NCBI GenBank assembly: GCA_046049865.1
Contig: JBJOQO010000007.1
Coordinates: 23,209-87,208, forward strand
DNA length: 64,000 nt
From: JANPCX01 sp046049865
GTDB taxonomy: Bacteria > Pseudomonadota > Gammaproteobacteria > Burkholderiales > Burkholderiaceae_C
Direction: 5' to 3'
Below the pieces are notes generated by a model. It did no database searches. It was not told the origin of the DNA and saw only the letters and a list, made by a program, of their open reading frames with translations. Positions within the stretch are counted from its first letter, which is position 1. Each line of letters starts with the position of its first letter. Of this stretch, positions 50,575 to 59,633 are shown one piece after another. The position numbers were made by a program, and so were the translations under genes.

Positions 50575-51885
50575 CTAACGCTTAATCGCCCGATACCCAA
50601 TGTCCTTCCTATACTGCATCCCCTCAAACCGAATGTCTTTCAGCAAATCGTAGGCATGCGCCTGCGCCTGTTTCACCGAGTCGCCCAACGCGGTGGCACA
50701 AAGCACGCGGCCGCCTGAGGTGGTCAGCACTTTGTCGTTCAAGGCGGTACCAGCGTGGAAGACCATGGCATCGACGCTGTCGGTGCCGTCGGGCGCGCTG
50801 CCAGGTTTAGGCAAGCCCGTGATGGCATCGCCCTTACGTGGCGTCAGTGGATAACCGTGCGCCGCCATCACCACACCCAGGGCCACACGGCGGTCCCAGT
50901 CCAGCGTGACTTGGTCTAAGGTGCCATCGGTGGCGTGCATGAAGACCTCGAACAGGTCGCTCTTGAAGCGCATCATGATGGGCTGGGTTTCGGGGTCGCC
51001 CAGGCGGCAGTTGAACTCCACGGTGCGTGGCTGGCCTTGGGCGTCGATCATCAAACCGGCGTACAGAAAACCCGTGAACGGAATGCCGTCTTTGGCCATG
51101 CCTGCGATGGTGGGCAGGATGATTTCGTGCATCGCTTTGGCATGCACATTGGGCGTGACCACGGGGGCGGGTGAATAGGCGCCCATGCCACCGGTGTTGG
51201 GGCCTTGGTCGGCATCCAGCAGGCGTTTGTGGTCTTGGCTGGTGGCCAAGGACACCACGTTTTTGCCGTCGCACATGACGATGAAGCTGGCTTCTTCGCC
51301 TTCCAGAAAATCTTCAATCACCACCCGCGCCACGCCCGCGTTGTGTTGCACGCCGAGTTTGTTGTCGCTGCTATCCAGCATCCAATCAATGGCTTCATGC
51401 GCCTCGGCCAAGGTATTGGCCACAACCACGCCCTTGCCTGCGGCCAGGCCGTCGGCTTTGATGACGATGGGCGCACCACGCTGCTCCACATAGGCGTGGG
51501 CCAAGGTGGCATCGGTGAAGTTTTCGTAGGCCGCCGTGGGAATGCCGTGGCGTTTCATGAAGGCCTTGGCAAAGGCCTTGGAACTTTCCAACTGCGCCGC
51601 CGCTTGGGTGGGGCCAAAGATGCGCAGGCCGCGTGCTCGGAAAAAATCCACCAAACCTGCAGCCAGCGGCGCTTCAGGGCCCACCACGGTGAGCACCACA
51701 TGCTCCTTCACCACGAAGTCGGCCAGGGCCTGGAAGTCGGTGATGTTGATGTTGTGCAGATTGGGGTCGAGCGCCGTGCCGCCGTTGCCGGGGGCCACGT
51801 AGACGGTTTGCACTTTTTGCGATTGCAGCAGCTTCCACGCGATGGCGTGTTCGCGGCCGCCGGAGCCGATCACGAGTACCTTCAT
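50575..51885 (-). CDS. purD: Phosphoribosylamine-glycine ligase
   Basis: 436 residues. It forms GAR in purine synthesis, by an ATP-grasp mechanism. MKVLVIGSGGREHAIAWKL opens the N domain; PIVIKADGLAAGKGVVVA and EDFLEGEEASFIVMCDG are ATP-grasp motifs; VEFNCRLGDPETQPIMMR is the family signature. It overlaps the yebC stop as ATGA. Confidence 0.98.
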   Translation of the reverse strand: MKVLVIGSGGREHAIAWKLLQSQKVQTVYVAPGNGGTALDPNLHNINITDFQALADFVVKEHVVLTVVGPEAPLAAGLVDFFRARGLRIFGPTQAAAQLESSKAFAKAFMKRHGIPTAAYENFTDATLAHAYVEQRGAPIVIKADGLAAGKGVVVANTLAEAHEAIDWMLDSSDNKLGVQHNAGVARVVIEDFLEGEEASFIVMCDGKNVVSLATSQDHKRLLDADQGPNTGGMGAYSPAPVVTPNVHAKAMHEIILPTIAGMAKDGIPFTGFLYAGLMIDAQGQPRTVEFNCRLGDPETQPIMMRFKSDLFEVFMHATDGTLDQVTLDWDRRVALGVVMAAHGYPLTPRKGDAITGLPKPGSAPDGTDSVDAMVFHAGTALNDKVLTTSGGRVLCATALGDSVKQAQAHAYDLLKDIRFEGMQYRKDIGYRAIKR

Positions 51886-52607
51886 TGCTCGATCTCGGCG
51901 TTGTGGAACACGTCTTGCGAATCGTCCAGGTCTTCAATCGCGTCCAGCAGTTTTTGCATGCGGGCACCGTCTTCGCCCGAGAGAGAAATGGTATTTTCCG
52001 GCCGCATGGTGACTTCGGCCACCTCGGGCGTCAAACCTGCTGCGACCAAGGCGGCTTTGACGGCTTCAAAGGCGGGTGCGGGGCACAGCACCTCAATGGC
52101 GCCGTCGTCGCCGGTGACCACGTCATCCGCACCCGCCTCCAGGGCCACTTCCATCACCTTGTCTTCGTTCGTGCCTGGGGCCAGGAAAAACTGGCCGCAG
52201 TGTTTGAACTGAAATGCCACCGAGCCCTCGGTGCCGAGGTTGCCACCATGTTTGCTGAAGGCGTGGCGCACCTCGGCCACGGTGCGCACGCGGTTGTCGG
52301 TCATGCAGTCCACGATGATGGCCGCGCCGCCAATGCCGTAACCCTCGTAACGCACCTCTTCATAGGTGACGCCTTCCAGGTTGCCGGTGGCTTTGTCAAT
52401 GTTCTTTTTGACCGTGTCGGCGGGCATGTTGGCCGCTTTGGCTTTGTCGATGGCCAGGCGCAGACGCGGGTTGTCTTTGGCATCGGGCCCACCCTGGCGG
52501 GCTGCGACGATGATTTCTCGGATGATGCGTGTCCAGACCTTGCCGCGTTTTTCGTCCTGACGACCTTTGCGGTGCTGGATATTGGCCCACTTGGAATGAC
52601 CGGCCAT
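51882..52607 (-). CDS. yebC: YebC/PmpR-family transcription-associated protein
   Basis: 241 residues from ATG 52607. It begins MAGHSKWANIQHRKGRQDEK, the invariant family start, with RLRLAIDKAKAANMPADTV and GTEGSVAFQF later on. Family members are DNA-binding regulators or, in recent work, ribosome-associated factors for proline-rich stalls. It heads the cluster yebC-purD-orphan-hemF-nadD-rsfS-rlmH-maf-rng. A 165-bp inverted-repeat element begins 76 bases upstream. Confidence 0.95.
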   Translation of the reverse strand: MAGHSKWANIQHRKGRQDEKRGKVWTRIIREIIVAARQGGPDAKDNPRLRLAIDKAKAANMPADTVKKNIDKATGNLEGVTYEEVRYEGYGIGGAAIIVDCMTDNRVRTVAEVRHAFSKHGGNLGTEGSVAFQFKHCGQFFLAPGTNEDKVMEVALEAGADDVVTGDDGAIEVLCPAPAFEAVKAALVAAGLTPEVAEVTMRPENTISLSGEDGARMQKLLDAIEDLDDSQDVFHNAEIEQ

Positions 52608-52683
52608 GAAGGCTCCTGTTGCTGCATGAAACCCGACCACGGTCGTGGACGGGCTGTAGGAATAGTTGGATAGACTGTGATTC

Positions 52684-52848
52684 TAGGAGCCTCTGTAAAA
52701 CCCATCGCGGATGCCGAACGTTCGGATCGGGATGGGCTGCAAGGCGAATTTCGCAGCCAATAGCCCGACTATTGGCAAGAAAGTCAACGCCGCAGACCGC
52801 CCGAGCCCGAACGATTCGGTGCCGCGAGGGGTTTTACAGAGGCTCCTA
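52684..52848. repeat. 165-bp inverted-repeat element, copy 2 (second MITE-like family)
   Basis: The ends match over 20 bases as an inverted repeat (TAGGAGCCTCTGTAAAACCC at 52684-52703, complement at 52829-52848). The interior shares long blocks with the element at 3349-3520, although the inverted ends differ in sequence. The element fills the gap between the divergent yebC and the HerA-like ATPase gene, and is a candidate to carry or disturb their promoters. Confidence 0.8.
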
Positions 52849-52874
52849 CTTTTGCCACCCCATGGAGTCCCCCG

Positions 52875-54413
52875 ATGAGCGAGCCCCTCTTGATTGCCAA
52901 ACACGCCGAAAAAGAGTGCCTGCTGCTGCCCGCCCTGGCGAATCGGCACGGCTTGATCACCGGGGCCACGGGCACCGGCAAGACGATCACGCTGCAAAAC
53001 ATGGCGGAAAACTTCAGCAAGATTGGTGTGCCCGTCTTCATGGCCGACGTGAAGGGTGACCTCACTGGGGTCACGCAAAAAGGCAGTGTCAGCGAGAAGT
53101 TGTCCAAAATTTTGAAAGAACGCGGCCTGGATGCGCCCGAAGCCGCCTCCTGCCCCAGCACCTTGTGGGACGTTTTCGGTGAACAAGGTCACCCGGTGCG
53201 CGCCACCATCAGCGACATGGGCCCTTTGCTGCTGGCCCGCATGCTGGCGCTGAATGAAACCCAGCAGGGCGTGCTGCAAATGGTCTTCAAAATTGCCGAC
53301 GACAACGGCCTGGCCCTGCTCGATCTGAAAGACCTGCGCGCCATGCTGCAACACGTGGGCGAGAACGCGTCGGAGTTCACCACCGAATACGGCAACGTCA
53401 GCGCCGCCAGCGTGGGCGCGATTCAGCGCGGTTTGCTGCAAATAGAGGAACAAGGCGGCGATCGTTTTTTTGGCGAGCCCATGCTCAACATCGCCGACTT
53501 CATGCAAACCGAAGGCGGCAAGGGGGTGGTCAACATCCTGTCCGCCGACAAGTTGATGAACAGCCCGCGCCTGTATGCGACCTTCTTGCTGTGGATGCTG
53601 TCGGAACTCTTCGAACAACTGCCCGAGGTGGGTGACCTGGACAAACCCAAGCTCGTCTTCTTCTTCGACGAAGCCCACCTGCTGTTCAAAGAAGCGCCCG
53701 CGGCTTTGGTGGAGCGCATTGAACTCGTGGTGCGCCTGGTGCGCAGCAAGGGCGTGGGTGTTTATTTTGTGACGCAAAACCCGCTGGACATTCCCGACAC
53801 CGTGCTCGCCCAACTGGGCAACCGCGTGCAACACGCCCTGCGCGCTTTCACCCCACGTGACCAAAAAGCCGTAAAGGCCGCTGCCAGCACCATGCGCGCC
53901 AACCCCGCGCTGGACATTGAAACTGCGATCACCGAATTGGCCGTGGGTGAAGCCCTGGTGAGTTTCCTGGACGACAAGGGCCGGCCCAGCGTGACCGAGC
54001 GGGTGTTCGTCTTGCCCCCCGGCAGCCAGATTGGCCCCATCACAACCGAGCAGCGCAAAACCCTGGTCGCCACTTCCTTGGTGGCGGGGGTGTACGAAAA
54101 AACCGTGGACCGGGAGTCGGCCTACGAAAAACTCAAGGGCCGGGCCGCTGAGAGTGCGGGAAACGCTGAAGCGATGCGCGCTGGGCCTGCGTCCAACACC
54201 GGCACAGCACAGCAACCCGCCCCGGGCGGTGGCATGCTGGGAGGCCTGTCGGACCTGCTTTTTGGCAGCACGGGCCCACGTGGTGGCCAGCGTGAAGGGC
54301 TGGCCCAAGCGGCCATCAAGAGCGCGGTACGCACCGTGGGCTCTTCCGTGGGCCGGGAAATTGTGCGCGGCGTGCTGGGCAGCATTTTAGGCGGTGGTGG
54401 ACGCCGCCGCTGA
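52875..54413 (+). CDS. HerA-like ATPase (DUF853)
   Basis: 512 residues. Walker A is LITGATGTGKT (Lys36, Thr37), Walker B is VFFFDEAHLLF, and VTQNPLDIPDTVLAQLGNRVQHALRAF contains the sensor and Arg-finger-like region (key: TQNPLDIP and GNRVQHALR). It belongs to the HerA/FtsK-like DUF853 group, YjgR in E. coli, whose cellular role is not settled. The last 90 residues are Gly-rich (GGQREGLAQAAIKSAVRT, ending GGGGRRR). A stand-alone start with no clear ribosome site beyond GGAG 9 bases upstream. Confidence 0.9.
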   Translation: MSEPLLIAKHAEKECLLLPALANRHGLITGATGTGKTITLQNMAENFSKIGVPVFMADVKGDLTGVTQKGSVSEKLSKILKERGLDAPEAASCPSTLWDVFGEQGHPVRATISDMGPLLLARMLALNETQQGVLQMVFKIADDNGLALLDLKDLRAMLQHVGENASEFTTEYGNVSAASVGAIQRGLLQIEEQGGDRFFGEPMLNIADFMQTEGGKGVVNILSADKLMNSPRLYATFLLWMLSELFEQLPEVGDLDKPKLVFFFDEAHLLFKEAPAALVERIELVVRLVRSKGVGVYFVTQNPLDIPDTVLAQLGNRVQHALRAFTPRDQKAVKAAASTMRANPALDIETAITELAVGEALVSFLDDKGRPSVTERVFVLPPGSQIGPITTEQRKTLVATSLVAGVYEKTVDRESAYEKLKGRAAESAGNAEAMRAGPASNTGTAQQPAPGGGMLGGLSDLLFGSTGPRGGQREGLAQAAIKSAVRTVGSSVGREIVRGVLGSILGGGGRRR

Positions 54414-54446
54414 ATCTGATGCCCTCAAAAACCAGGAGGTGATGTG

Positions 54447-54947
54447 ATGGCTTGGATCAAATTCGCGTCGCTGCTTGTCGTCGTCGTGGGCGTGGGCTTG
54501 TTTGTCGCGGGCCGCATCGGATTGTTGCGCGGCACCCCGCCGACCGACCTGGGCGTGAAAGACGGTCGCCTTAAACCGCCGTCTCTCACCCCCAACAGCG
54601 TGTCCAGCCAAACCCTGCTGCATGCGGACCATCCGATGCTGGTGTATGCGCAAATCGCCCCTCTTCCACTGCGGGGCAGCGGTCCGCAAACTCTTGCAGC
54701 CCTTGCGCGTTTGGTCGAACAAACACCAGGCGGCCGCGTCGTCGAGTCGTCCGACAACTACCTGCGTGCCGAGTTCACCAGCCCCATGCTGCGTTTTGTG
54801 GACGACACCGAGTTTTGGTTTGACGCGACCAACCAGCGCGTGGACGTGCGCTCGGCGTCGCGTTTGGGGCGCAAAGACTTTGGCGTGAACCGGGGCCGTG
54901 TTGAGGCGCTGCGGGACAAGCTGTCGGCACTGCCGAATCCAGCCTGA
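54447..54947 (+). CDS. DUF1499 protein with N-terminal membrane anchor
   Basis: 166 residues from ATG 54447 with a perfect AGGAGG 7 bases upstream. One membrane span (about 5-23, FASLLVVVVGVGLFVAG), then a DUF1499 domain with VEQTPGGRVVESSDNYLRAE, TEFWFDATNQRVDVRSASRLG and RKDFGVNRGRVEALR. Function unknown; the family is common in proteobacteria and photosynthetic organisms. It follows the HerA-like gene by 33 bases and is probably co-transcribed. Confidence 0.88.
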   Translation: MAWIKFASLLVVVVGVGLFVAGRIGLLRGTPPTDLGVKDGRLKPPSLTPNSVSSQTLLHADHPMLVYAQIAPLPLRGSGPQTLAALARLVEQTPGGRVVESSDNYLRAEFTSPMLRFVDDTEFWFDATNQRVDVRSASRLGRKDFGVNRGRVEALRDKLSALPNPA

Positions 54948-54968
54948 TATGCCAACAGAGGCTTATAT

Positions 54969-55352
54969 TCAGCGCCCACCGCCGTAGTAACCGTTGTTTT
55001 GCCATTGACCGCCGTGACGCCAGCCATGGCCGTGTCCACGGTGCCAGTGAGGTGGACGGTCATGCACCCAACCACCAAATGCAGCAGGTGGCGGCCCATA
55101 GACGGGCGCTGGACGATAGACCACCTGAGGGGGCGGGTAGTACACCGGAGCTGGCTGGTAGTAGACGGGCGGCGGTTGCACGCGATACACCGGTTGCGGC
55201 GGATAGTAGTAGCCCCGGCCGTTACCAACCACCACTTGCGCGGGCGGCAGGTTCACGCCCACGGACCAAGTGACGTGGCCGTTGGCCATGGCGGCAACAC
55301 AGCCCAAACCCAAAGTTGCCGAAACAACCACACCACGAAGCAGTTTGCTCAT
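54969..55352 (-). CDS. Small secreted Pro/Tyr/His-rich protein
   Basis: 127 residues. A signal peptide (LLRGVVVSATLGLGCVAAMA) is followed by a short conserved segment (HVTWSVGVNLPPAQV), then repeats rich in PPPVYYQPAP/PVYYPPPQVV, and a His/Gly-rich tail (HWHRGHGHGWRHG). It resembles small secreted or outer-membrane low-complexity proteins found in Burkholderiales; function unknown. Convergent with the DUF1499 gene. Confidence 0.75.
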   Translation of the reverse strand: MSKLLRGVVVSATLGLGCVAAMANGHVTWSVGVNLPPAQVVVGNGRGYYYPPQPVYRVQPPPVYYQPAPVYYPPPQVVYRPAPVYGPPPAAFGGWVHDRPPHWHRGHGHGWRHGGQWQNNGYYGGGR

Positions 55353-55506
55353 TTGTCGCTCCTCATGAACCCGAATCGCAACAAGCGCTCCGGTGCGTCT
55401 TCAACGCCGCGACCGCCCCATTTGGTTGACAAGCTCGGGCAGTGAGCAGATGTAAAGCTGGGTGCGATTCGAAGTGAGATGCCAACCGTTCATCCTCCAA
55501 GACGCT

Positions 55507-55604
55507 GTCATTCCCGCGAAGGCGGGAATCCAGGCGCTGGCGGCAGGTGAAGCGGGCGGACGCGATACGACACATCCCTGGATTCCCGCCTTCGCGGGAA
55601 TGAC
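55507..55604. repeat. Inverted pair of 27-bp palindromic repeat units (REP-like)
   Basis: GTCATTCCCGCGAAGGCGGG (with AATCCAG following) at 55507-55533 and its exact complement at 55578-55604. Each unit is itself a palindrome around CCCGC/GCGGG, and together they form a large inverted structure, a BIME-like arrangement. It lies 118 bases upstream of the glnS start and, with the flanking 370 bases from 55353 to 55722, contains no gene. Confidence 0.75.
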
Positions 55605-55722
55605 GGATGTCATTTACCTTGCAACACATCAGTTTGAATCGCACCCTGTAAAGCCCCCGAAACAACATGCGCCGATAGAATCCAAGTTCACCTCCCTCCT
55701 CTGTCGCGCGCATCCTTTGTCC

Positions 55723-57534
55723 ATGAACCACCCTGACCCCAAGAACGTCCAAGACGACCGCAAGCCCAGCAACTTTCTACGGCAGGTGATTGAGCGTGAC
55801 TTGGCGCAGGGCACCTACGCAGGCAGACGGTTCGCAGACACGCCGGGTGATGCCGCCCACCATGCCAAGGGCGAGGTTGATGTCGCCAAAATCCGCACCC
55901 GTTTTCCGCCCGAACCCAATGGTTATTTGCACATTGGCCACGCCAAAAGCATCTGCATCAACTTTGGTTTGGCCCGGGAATATGGCGGCGTTTGCCACAT
56001 GCGGTTTGACGACACCAACCCCGAGAAGGAAGAACAAGAGTATGTCGATGGCATTCTCGACGCGGTGAGTTGGTTGGGTTTTGGCTGGACCACGCCCAAC
56101 CCGCACGACCCAACCAAGGAGCGCAGCCACCTTTACTTCGCCAGCCAGTACTTCGACCGGATGTACCAAGCCGCCGAAGATTTGGTGAAACGCGGCCTGG
56201 CTTATGTCGATGAACAAACGCCCGAGCAGATGCGCGCCAACCGGGGCGACTTCAACACGCCCGGCACCAACAGCCCCTTCCGTGACCGCACGCCGGACGA
56301 GAACTTGCAACGCTTTCGCGAGATGCGCGACGGCAAACTGCCCGATGGCGCTGCCGTGCTGCGCGCCAAGGTGGACATGGCCTCGCCCAACATCAACCTG
56401 CGTGACCCCGCGCTCTACCGCATCAAACGCGCCACCCACCACAACACCGGCGACACGTGGTGCATCTACCCCATGTACGCCTACGCCCACCCGATTGAAG
56501 ACGCCCTGGAGCACATCACCCACAGCATTTGCACGCTGGAGTTCGAGGACCAGCGCCCCTGGTACGACTGGTTGCTGGCGCGTTTGGCAGAAAGTGGCTT
56601 CTTCGCCCAGCCCCTGCCCAAACAATACGAATTCGCACGGCTCAACGTCACTTATGTGGTGACCAGCAAACGCAAGCTCAAACAATTGGTGGACGACCAC
56701 ATCGTGGACGGCTGGGACGACCCCCGCATGCCCACCATCGTGGGCCTGCGCCGCCGGGGTTACACGCCCGAGGCATTGCAACTGTTTGCTGAACGCACCG
56801 GCGTGAGCAAAGCCGGTGGCTGGACGGACTACAGCAGCCTGGAAATCGCCCTGCGCGACGACCTGGACGCCAAGGCCCCACGCGCCATGGCCGTGCTGGA
56901 CCCACTCAAACTGTCGCTCACCAATTGGACGGAGCTCTTCGGCAGTGCAGCCTCAGACGCCTGCCACGCGCCCGTGCACCCCGGCCACCCCGAGCGCGGT
57001 CAGCGCCAATTCAACCTCGGCCCCGAGGTGTGGATCGAGCGCGAAGACTTCATGGAGGCACCCAGCAAAGGTTTCTTCCGACTCTTCCCCGGCAACAAAG
57101 CGCGGCTCAAATACGGCCACGTGATCGAGTGCACCGGCTGCGAGAAAGACGCTAACGGCAACATCACCCGCGTGCTGGCCACCGTGGTGCCCGACACCAA
57201 AAGCGGCACACCCGGGGCCGATGCCGTCAAGGTCAAAGGCGTGATCACCTGGGTGGCCGCACACGAAGCGGTGGCCGCAGAAATTCGCCTGTACGACAGG
57301 CTTTTTTCTGAAGAACAACCCGACGCCGGCGGCAAAGACTTTTTGGCCTGCCTGAACCCCAAGAGCAAATCCGTCACCCAAGGTTTTGTGGAGCCCAGTT
57401 TGGCAAGCAGCGCGGCCGACGACAAGTTCCAGTTTGAGCGCCACGGTTATTTCGTGGCCGATCGCAAAGATCACAGTGCCTCAAAGCCGGTCTTCAACCG
57501 GACGACCACGTTGAAGGACAGTTGGGGGAAGTGA
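55723..57534 (+). CDS. glnS: Glutaminyl-tRNA synthetase
   Basis: 603 residues from ATG 55723; the frame is open 87 codons upstream, but that part encodes the repeat region. Class I: FPPEPNGYLHIGHAKSICI holds HIGH, FDDTNPEKEEQEYVDGI is the glutaminyl/glutamyl signature, and VTSKRKLKQLV replaces KMSKS. C-terminal anticodon-binding barrels start around PLKLSLTNW. It charges tRNA-Gln directly, as expected for a beta/gammaproteobacterium. The last 40 residues end HSASKPVFNRTTTLKDSWGK. Confidence 0.97.
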   Translation: MNHPDPKNVQDDRKPSNFLRQVIERDLAQGTYAGRRFADTPGDAAHHAKGEVDVAKIRTRFPPEPNGYLHIGHAKSICINFGLAREYGGVCHMRFDDTNPEKEEQEYVDGILDAVSWLGFGWTTPNPHDPTKERSHLYFASQYFDRMYQAAEDLVKRGLAYVDEQTPEQMRANRGDFNTPGTNSPFRDRTPDENLQRFREMRDGKLPDGAAVLRAKVDMASPNINLRDPALYRIKRATHHNTGDTWCIYPMYAYAHPIEDALEHITHSICTLEFEDQRPWYDWLLARLAESGFFAQPLPKQYEFARLNVTYVVTSKRKLKQLVDDHIVDGWDDPRMPTIVGLRRRGYTPEALQLFAERTGVSKAGGWTDYSSLEIALRDDLDAKAPRAMAVLDPLKLSLTNWTELFGSAASDACHAPVHPGHPERGQRQFNLGPEVWIEREDFMEAPSKGFFRLFPGNKARLKYGHVIECTGCEKDANGNITRVLATVVPDTKSGTPGADAVKVKGVITWVAAHEAVAAEIRLYDRLFSEEQPDAGGKDFLACLNPKSKSVTQGFVEPSLASSAADDKFQFERHGYFVADRKDHSASKPVFNRTTTLKDSWGK

Positions 57535-57676
57535 GGGGGTGGGGGATGGCTGCTAACGAAGGCGAGGGTTTTGTTCGTAGCCACTCAATTCAAACCGAGC
57601 TGGATGCGCAGAAGAGGATTGAGTCGATGCCAACGCAATTCGACCAAGAATTTAACAAACCTGCATCGGCGGGTGG

Positions 57677-58285
57677 ATGCCTGTCCACCTAACTTGTTTG
57701 GCCGCACAAATGCCGCTCCCGATTCCATCAAACCTACTCACGCCCTTGCCCTTATCAGGTCAATCGCCAGCTACTGCCCTGTGGATATTCAAGACTGCAA
57801 ACCTCTTTCGAGGTGTCATTGAACTCGATTGCACTTCAAAAGGAATCGAATCCTCAGCAGAACTAGTCCGAGCAGCGGTAGCCGCTGAGTACAAACCAGG
57901 TCGAATTGTCCCTTTCGCTTTCGGCACCATCCTGCGATATCGGAGCGAAGCACCGACATCAGAGCAAATAGAAACTCTTGTTGATGACGTCGCGCGAGCC
58001 AAAGGAACCTGGCAGTGGATCATTGCTATCGATGAAGAGTCGCAGCAAGTTCGAGGTGTTCACATGTGGGCCCGGGGCTACCTGACGCCGGTGTACGAGA
58101 CACTGATGAAGCACTACGAATCTGAGGGGCGCATTTGTTCGAGCCAAATAAAGAGTCCAGGTCGCTTCTGGACTAGGCTATGGAACATAACAAAGGCTCT
58201 GCTGCAAGCACGCCAAGTCCTGATATCGGTTGGCGCAGTATTGGTAGTCGTGACTTTGCTTGTTCGGCTTCTTTCTAAAGCGTAG
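57677..58285 (+). CDS. Orphan protein with C-terminal membrane tail
   Basis: Up to 202 residues; the true start is uncertain, since the first 45 residues look unlike protein and ATG 57710 or later may be used. The core (about 50-150, ELVRAAVAAEYKPGRIVPFA; TWQWIIAIDEESQQVRGVH) has alternating beta/alpha character. The last 25 residues (VLISVGAVLVVVTLLVRLLS) are a membrane span, so it is a likely tail-anchored inner-membrane protein. No family recognised. G+C is visibly lower than the neighbours. It sits between glnS and the convergent FHA-EAL gene (9 bases between stops). Confidence 0.55.
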   Translation: MPVHLTCLAAQMPLPIPSNLLTPLPLSGQSPATALWIFKTANLFRGVIELDCTSKGIESSAELVRAAVAAEYKPGRIVPFAFGTILRYRSEAPTSEQIETLVDDVARAKGTWQWIIAIDEESQQVRGVHMWARGYLTPVYETLMKHYESEGRICSSQIKSPGRFWTRLWNITKALLQARQVLISVGAVLVVVTLLVRLLSKA

Positions 58286-58294
58286 CAGTGCGGC

Positions 58295-59464
58295 CTAAAC
58301 CGCATCCAACATCACCGGCTTGCCCGTGAGGTAACCCTGAATCAGCTGGAAACCCATGTCGCGGCAGACGACGGCTTCGGCTTCGGTTTCGACACCTTCG
58401 GCGAGCGAGACTGAACCCAGGTCGTGCACCAGTTTGACCAAGTCGCCCACGACGCGGCGTTTTCGGTCGCTGGCCAGGTGGATGTCGCGGATCAAACCCA
58501 TGTCGAACTTGACGAAATGGGCGGGTACTTCGCCCAACTCGTTCAGGCGCGCTTGGCCTGCGCCGAAGTCATCGTAAGCAAAACGAACGCCGATGTCGGT
58601 CAGCCGTGCGGCCAGCTCGCGCATGCGCTGGGTTTCCATGACGGCGGTTTCGTGCACTTCCACCACCAGGTTCAGGCCGGGGAATTCCACCAGCGCCTGG
58701 CGCAGCGCCATGAAAAAACTCTCTTCAAAAGTTTCGCTCGGGTGGGTGTTCACGAACACTGCCGTGCCCTTTAGCCGGGCTGCTATCGCATGAATGCCGT
58801 GGTGGCGAAACGCCTCGCTCAGTGCTGCCTCGCGGCCCAGCGCGTTGGCAAGTTGAAAGAGGCGCAGTGGTGACGCAGGCAGTTCCGGGTGTTTGCTGCG
58901 GCCGAGCAACTCGTAAGCGAACAAGCTGCTGTCAGCCGAATTCACAATGGGCTGTGCCGCGCCGGACAGCCCCTTGCCTTGCAGCAACTCTAAGAACTGA
59001 GCCTCCAACTGCACGAAGTTTTCGCTGAGCGTGGTGCCGGTGGGCACCATCACCGTGCGCATGTCGTTGGTGGGAACAAGCACGGTGCGACCGACCTGTG
59101 TCGTGCCCAGTCGGTACTCCGCGTTGCCGAAATGAATGATGTCGTTTTCGCTGAGCAAACAAGATCCACTGACGCGGTTGCGGTTCACGAAGGTGCCATT
59201 GGTGCTGTCCAAGTCCGTCAAGCGCAAACGGCCGGTGATGTCCTCAGAAAGCTCCGCGTGGTGGCGGCTCAAGCCGAGTGCGGCCACCGCCAAGTGGTTG
59301 CTGGCGTCACGCCCCACCCGGAACGGGAACTCGCCCACGTTGTGTTTCATGTGCGACCCATCGGTCGCGATGGTTTCTAAAAACCACTTGGTATCCACAA
59401 TCACTCCCTGAAACTGACCGCGCTGCAGCTTGCCACGTTTGGCACGCTGGGTGAGCAGCGGCAA
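58295..59464 (-). CDS. FHA-EAL protein (phosphopeptide reader plus cyclic-di-GMP phosphodiesterase domain)
   Basis: 389 residues. FHA domain about 45-115: FRVGRDASNHLAV, LSRHHAEL and LTDLDSTNGTFVN match the phosphothreonine-binding loop set. EAL domain about 165-385: the first motif is YELLGR rather than YEALxR, but Glu185, Asn239, the Glu in VVEVHE, DDFGAG (Asp298, Asp299), Lys319 and LAEGVET are kept, so it may still hydrolyse or at least bind cyclic-di-GMP. It is soluble. It is divergent from the four-module hydrolase gene with 169 bases between starts. Confidence 0.88.
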   Translation of the reverse strand: MPLLTQRAKRGKLQRGQFQGVIVDTKWFLETIATDGSHMKHNVGEFPFRVGRDASNHLAVAALGLSRHHAELSEDITGRLRLTDLDSTNGTFVNRNRVSGSCLLSENDIIHFGNAEYRLGTTQVGRTVLVPTNDMRTVMVPTGTTLSENFVQLEAQFLELLQGKGLSGAAQPIVNSADSSLFAYELLGRSKHPELPASPLRLFQLANALGREAALSEAFRHHGIHAIAARLKGTAVFVNTHPSETFEESFFMALRQALVEFPGLNLVVEVHETAVMETQRMRELAARLTDIGVRFAYDDFGAGQARLNELGEVPAHFVKFDMGLIRDIHLASDRKRRVVGDLVKLVHDLGSVSLAEGVETEAEAVVCRDMGFQLIQGYLTGKPVMLDAV

Positions 59465-59633
59465 CGAGGGTTACAACTGTAACTCGCGCAGGCCGTGCGG
59501 TGGTTCTCAATTTGGCGCTGTGAATGGTGAATGTTGTCCGATGTACACCACCGCCATTCTGGGGATGCCATCGCTGGGCCGATACGCGCACACTGCGCGT
59601 TTCCCTCACAACAACAGCTCTCAGGAGATCACC

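Noticed and set aside
52683..54308. 541-codon open frame on the minus strand opposite the HerA-like ATPase gene
   Set aside because: It is His/Gln/Gly-rich mirror coding of a clear ATPase gene on the plus strand, and its 3' part runs through the inverted-repeat element.
57535..57700. Possible integron attC site (ACCTAAC-type core with nearby imperfect palindromes) before the orphan gene
   Set aside because: The 7-base core is short and the partner core and stem arms could not be found; no integrase gene is visible.
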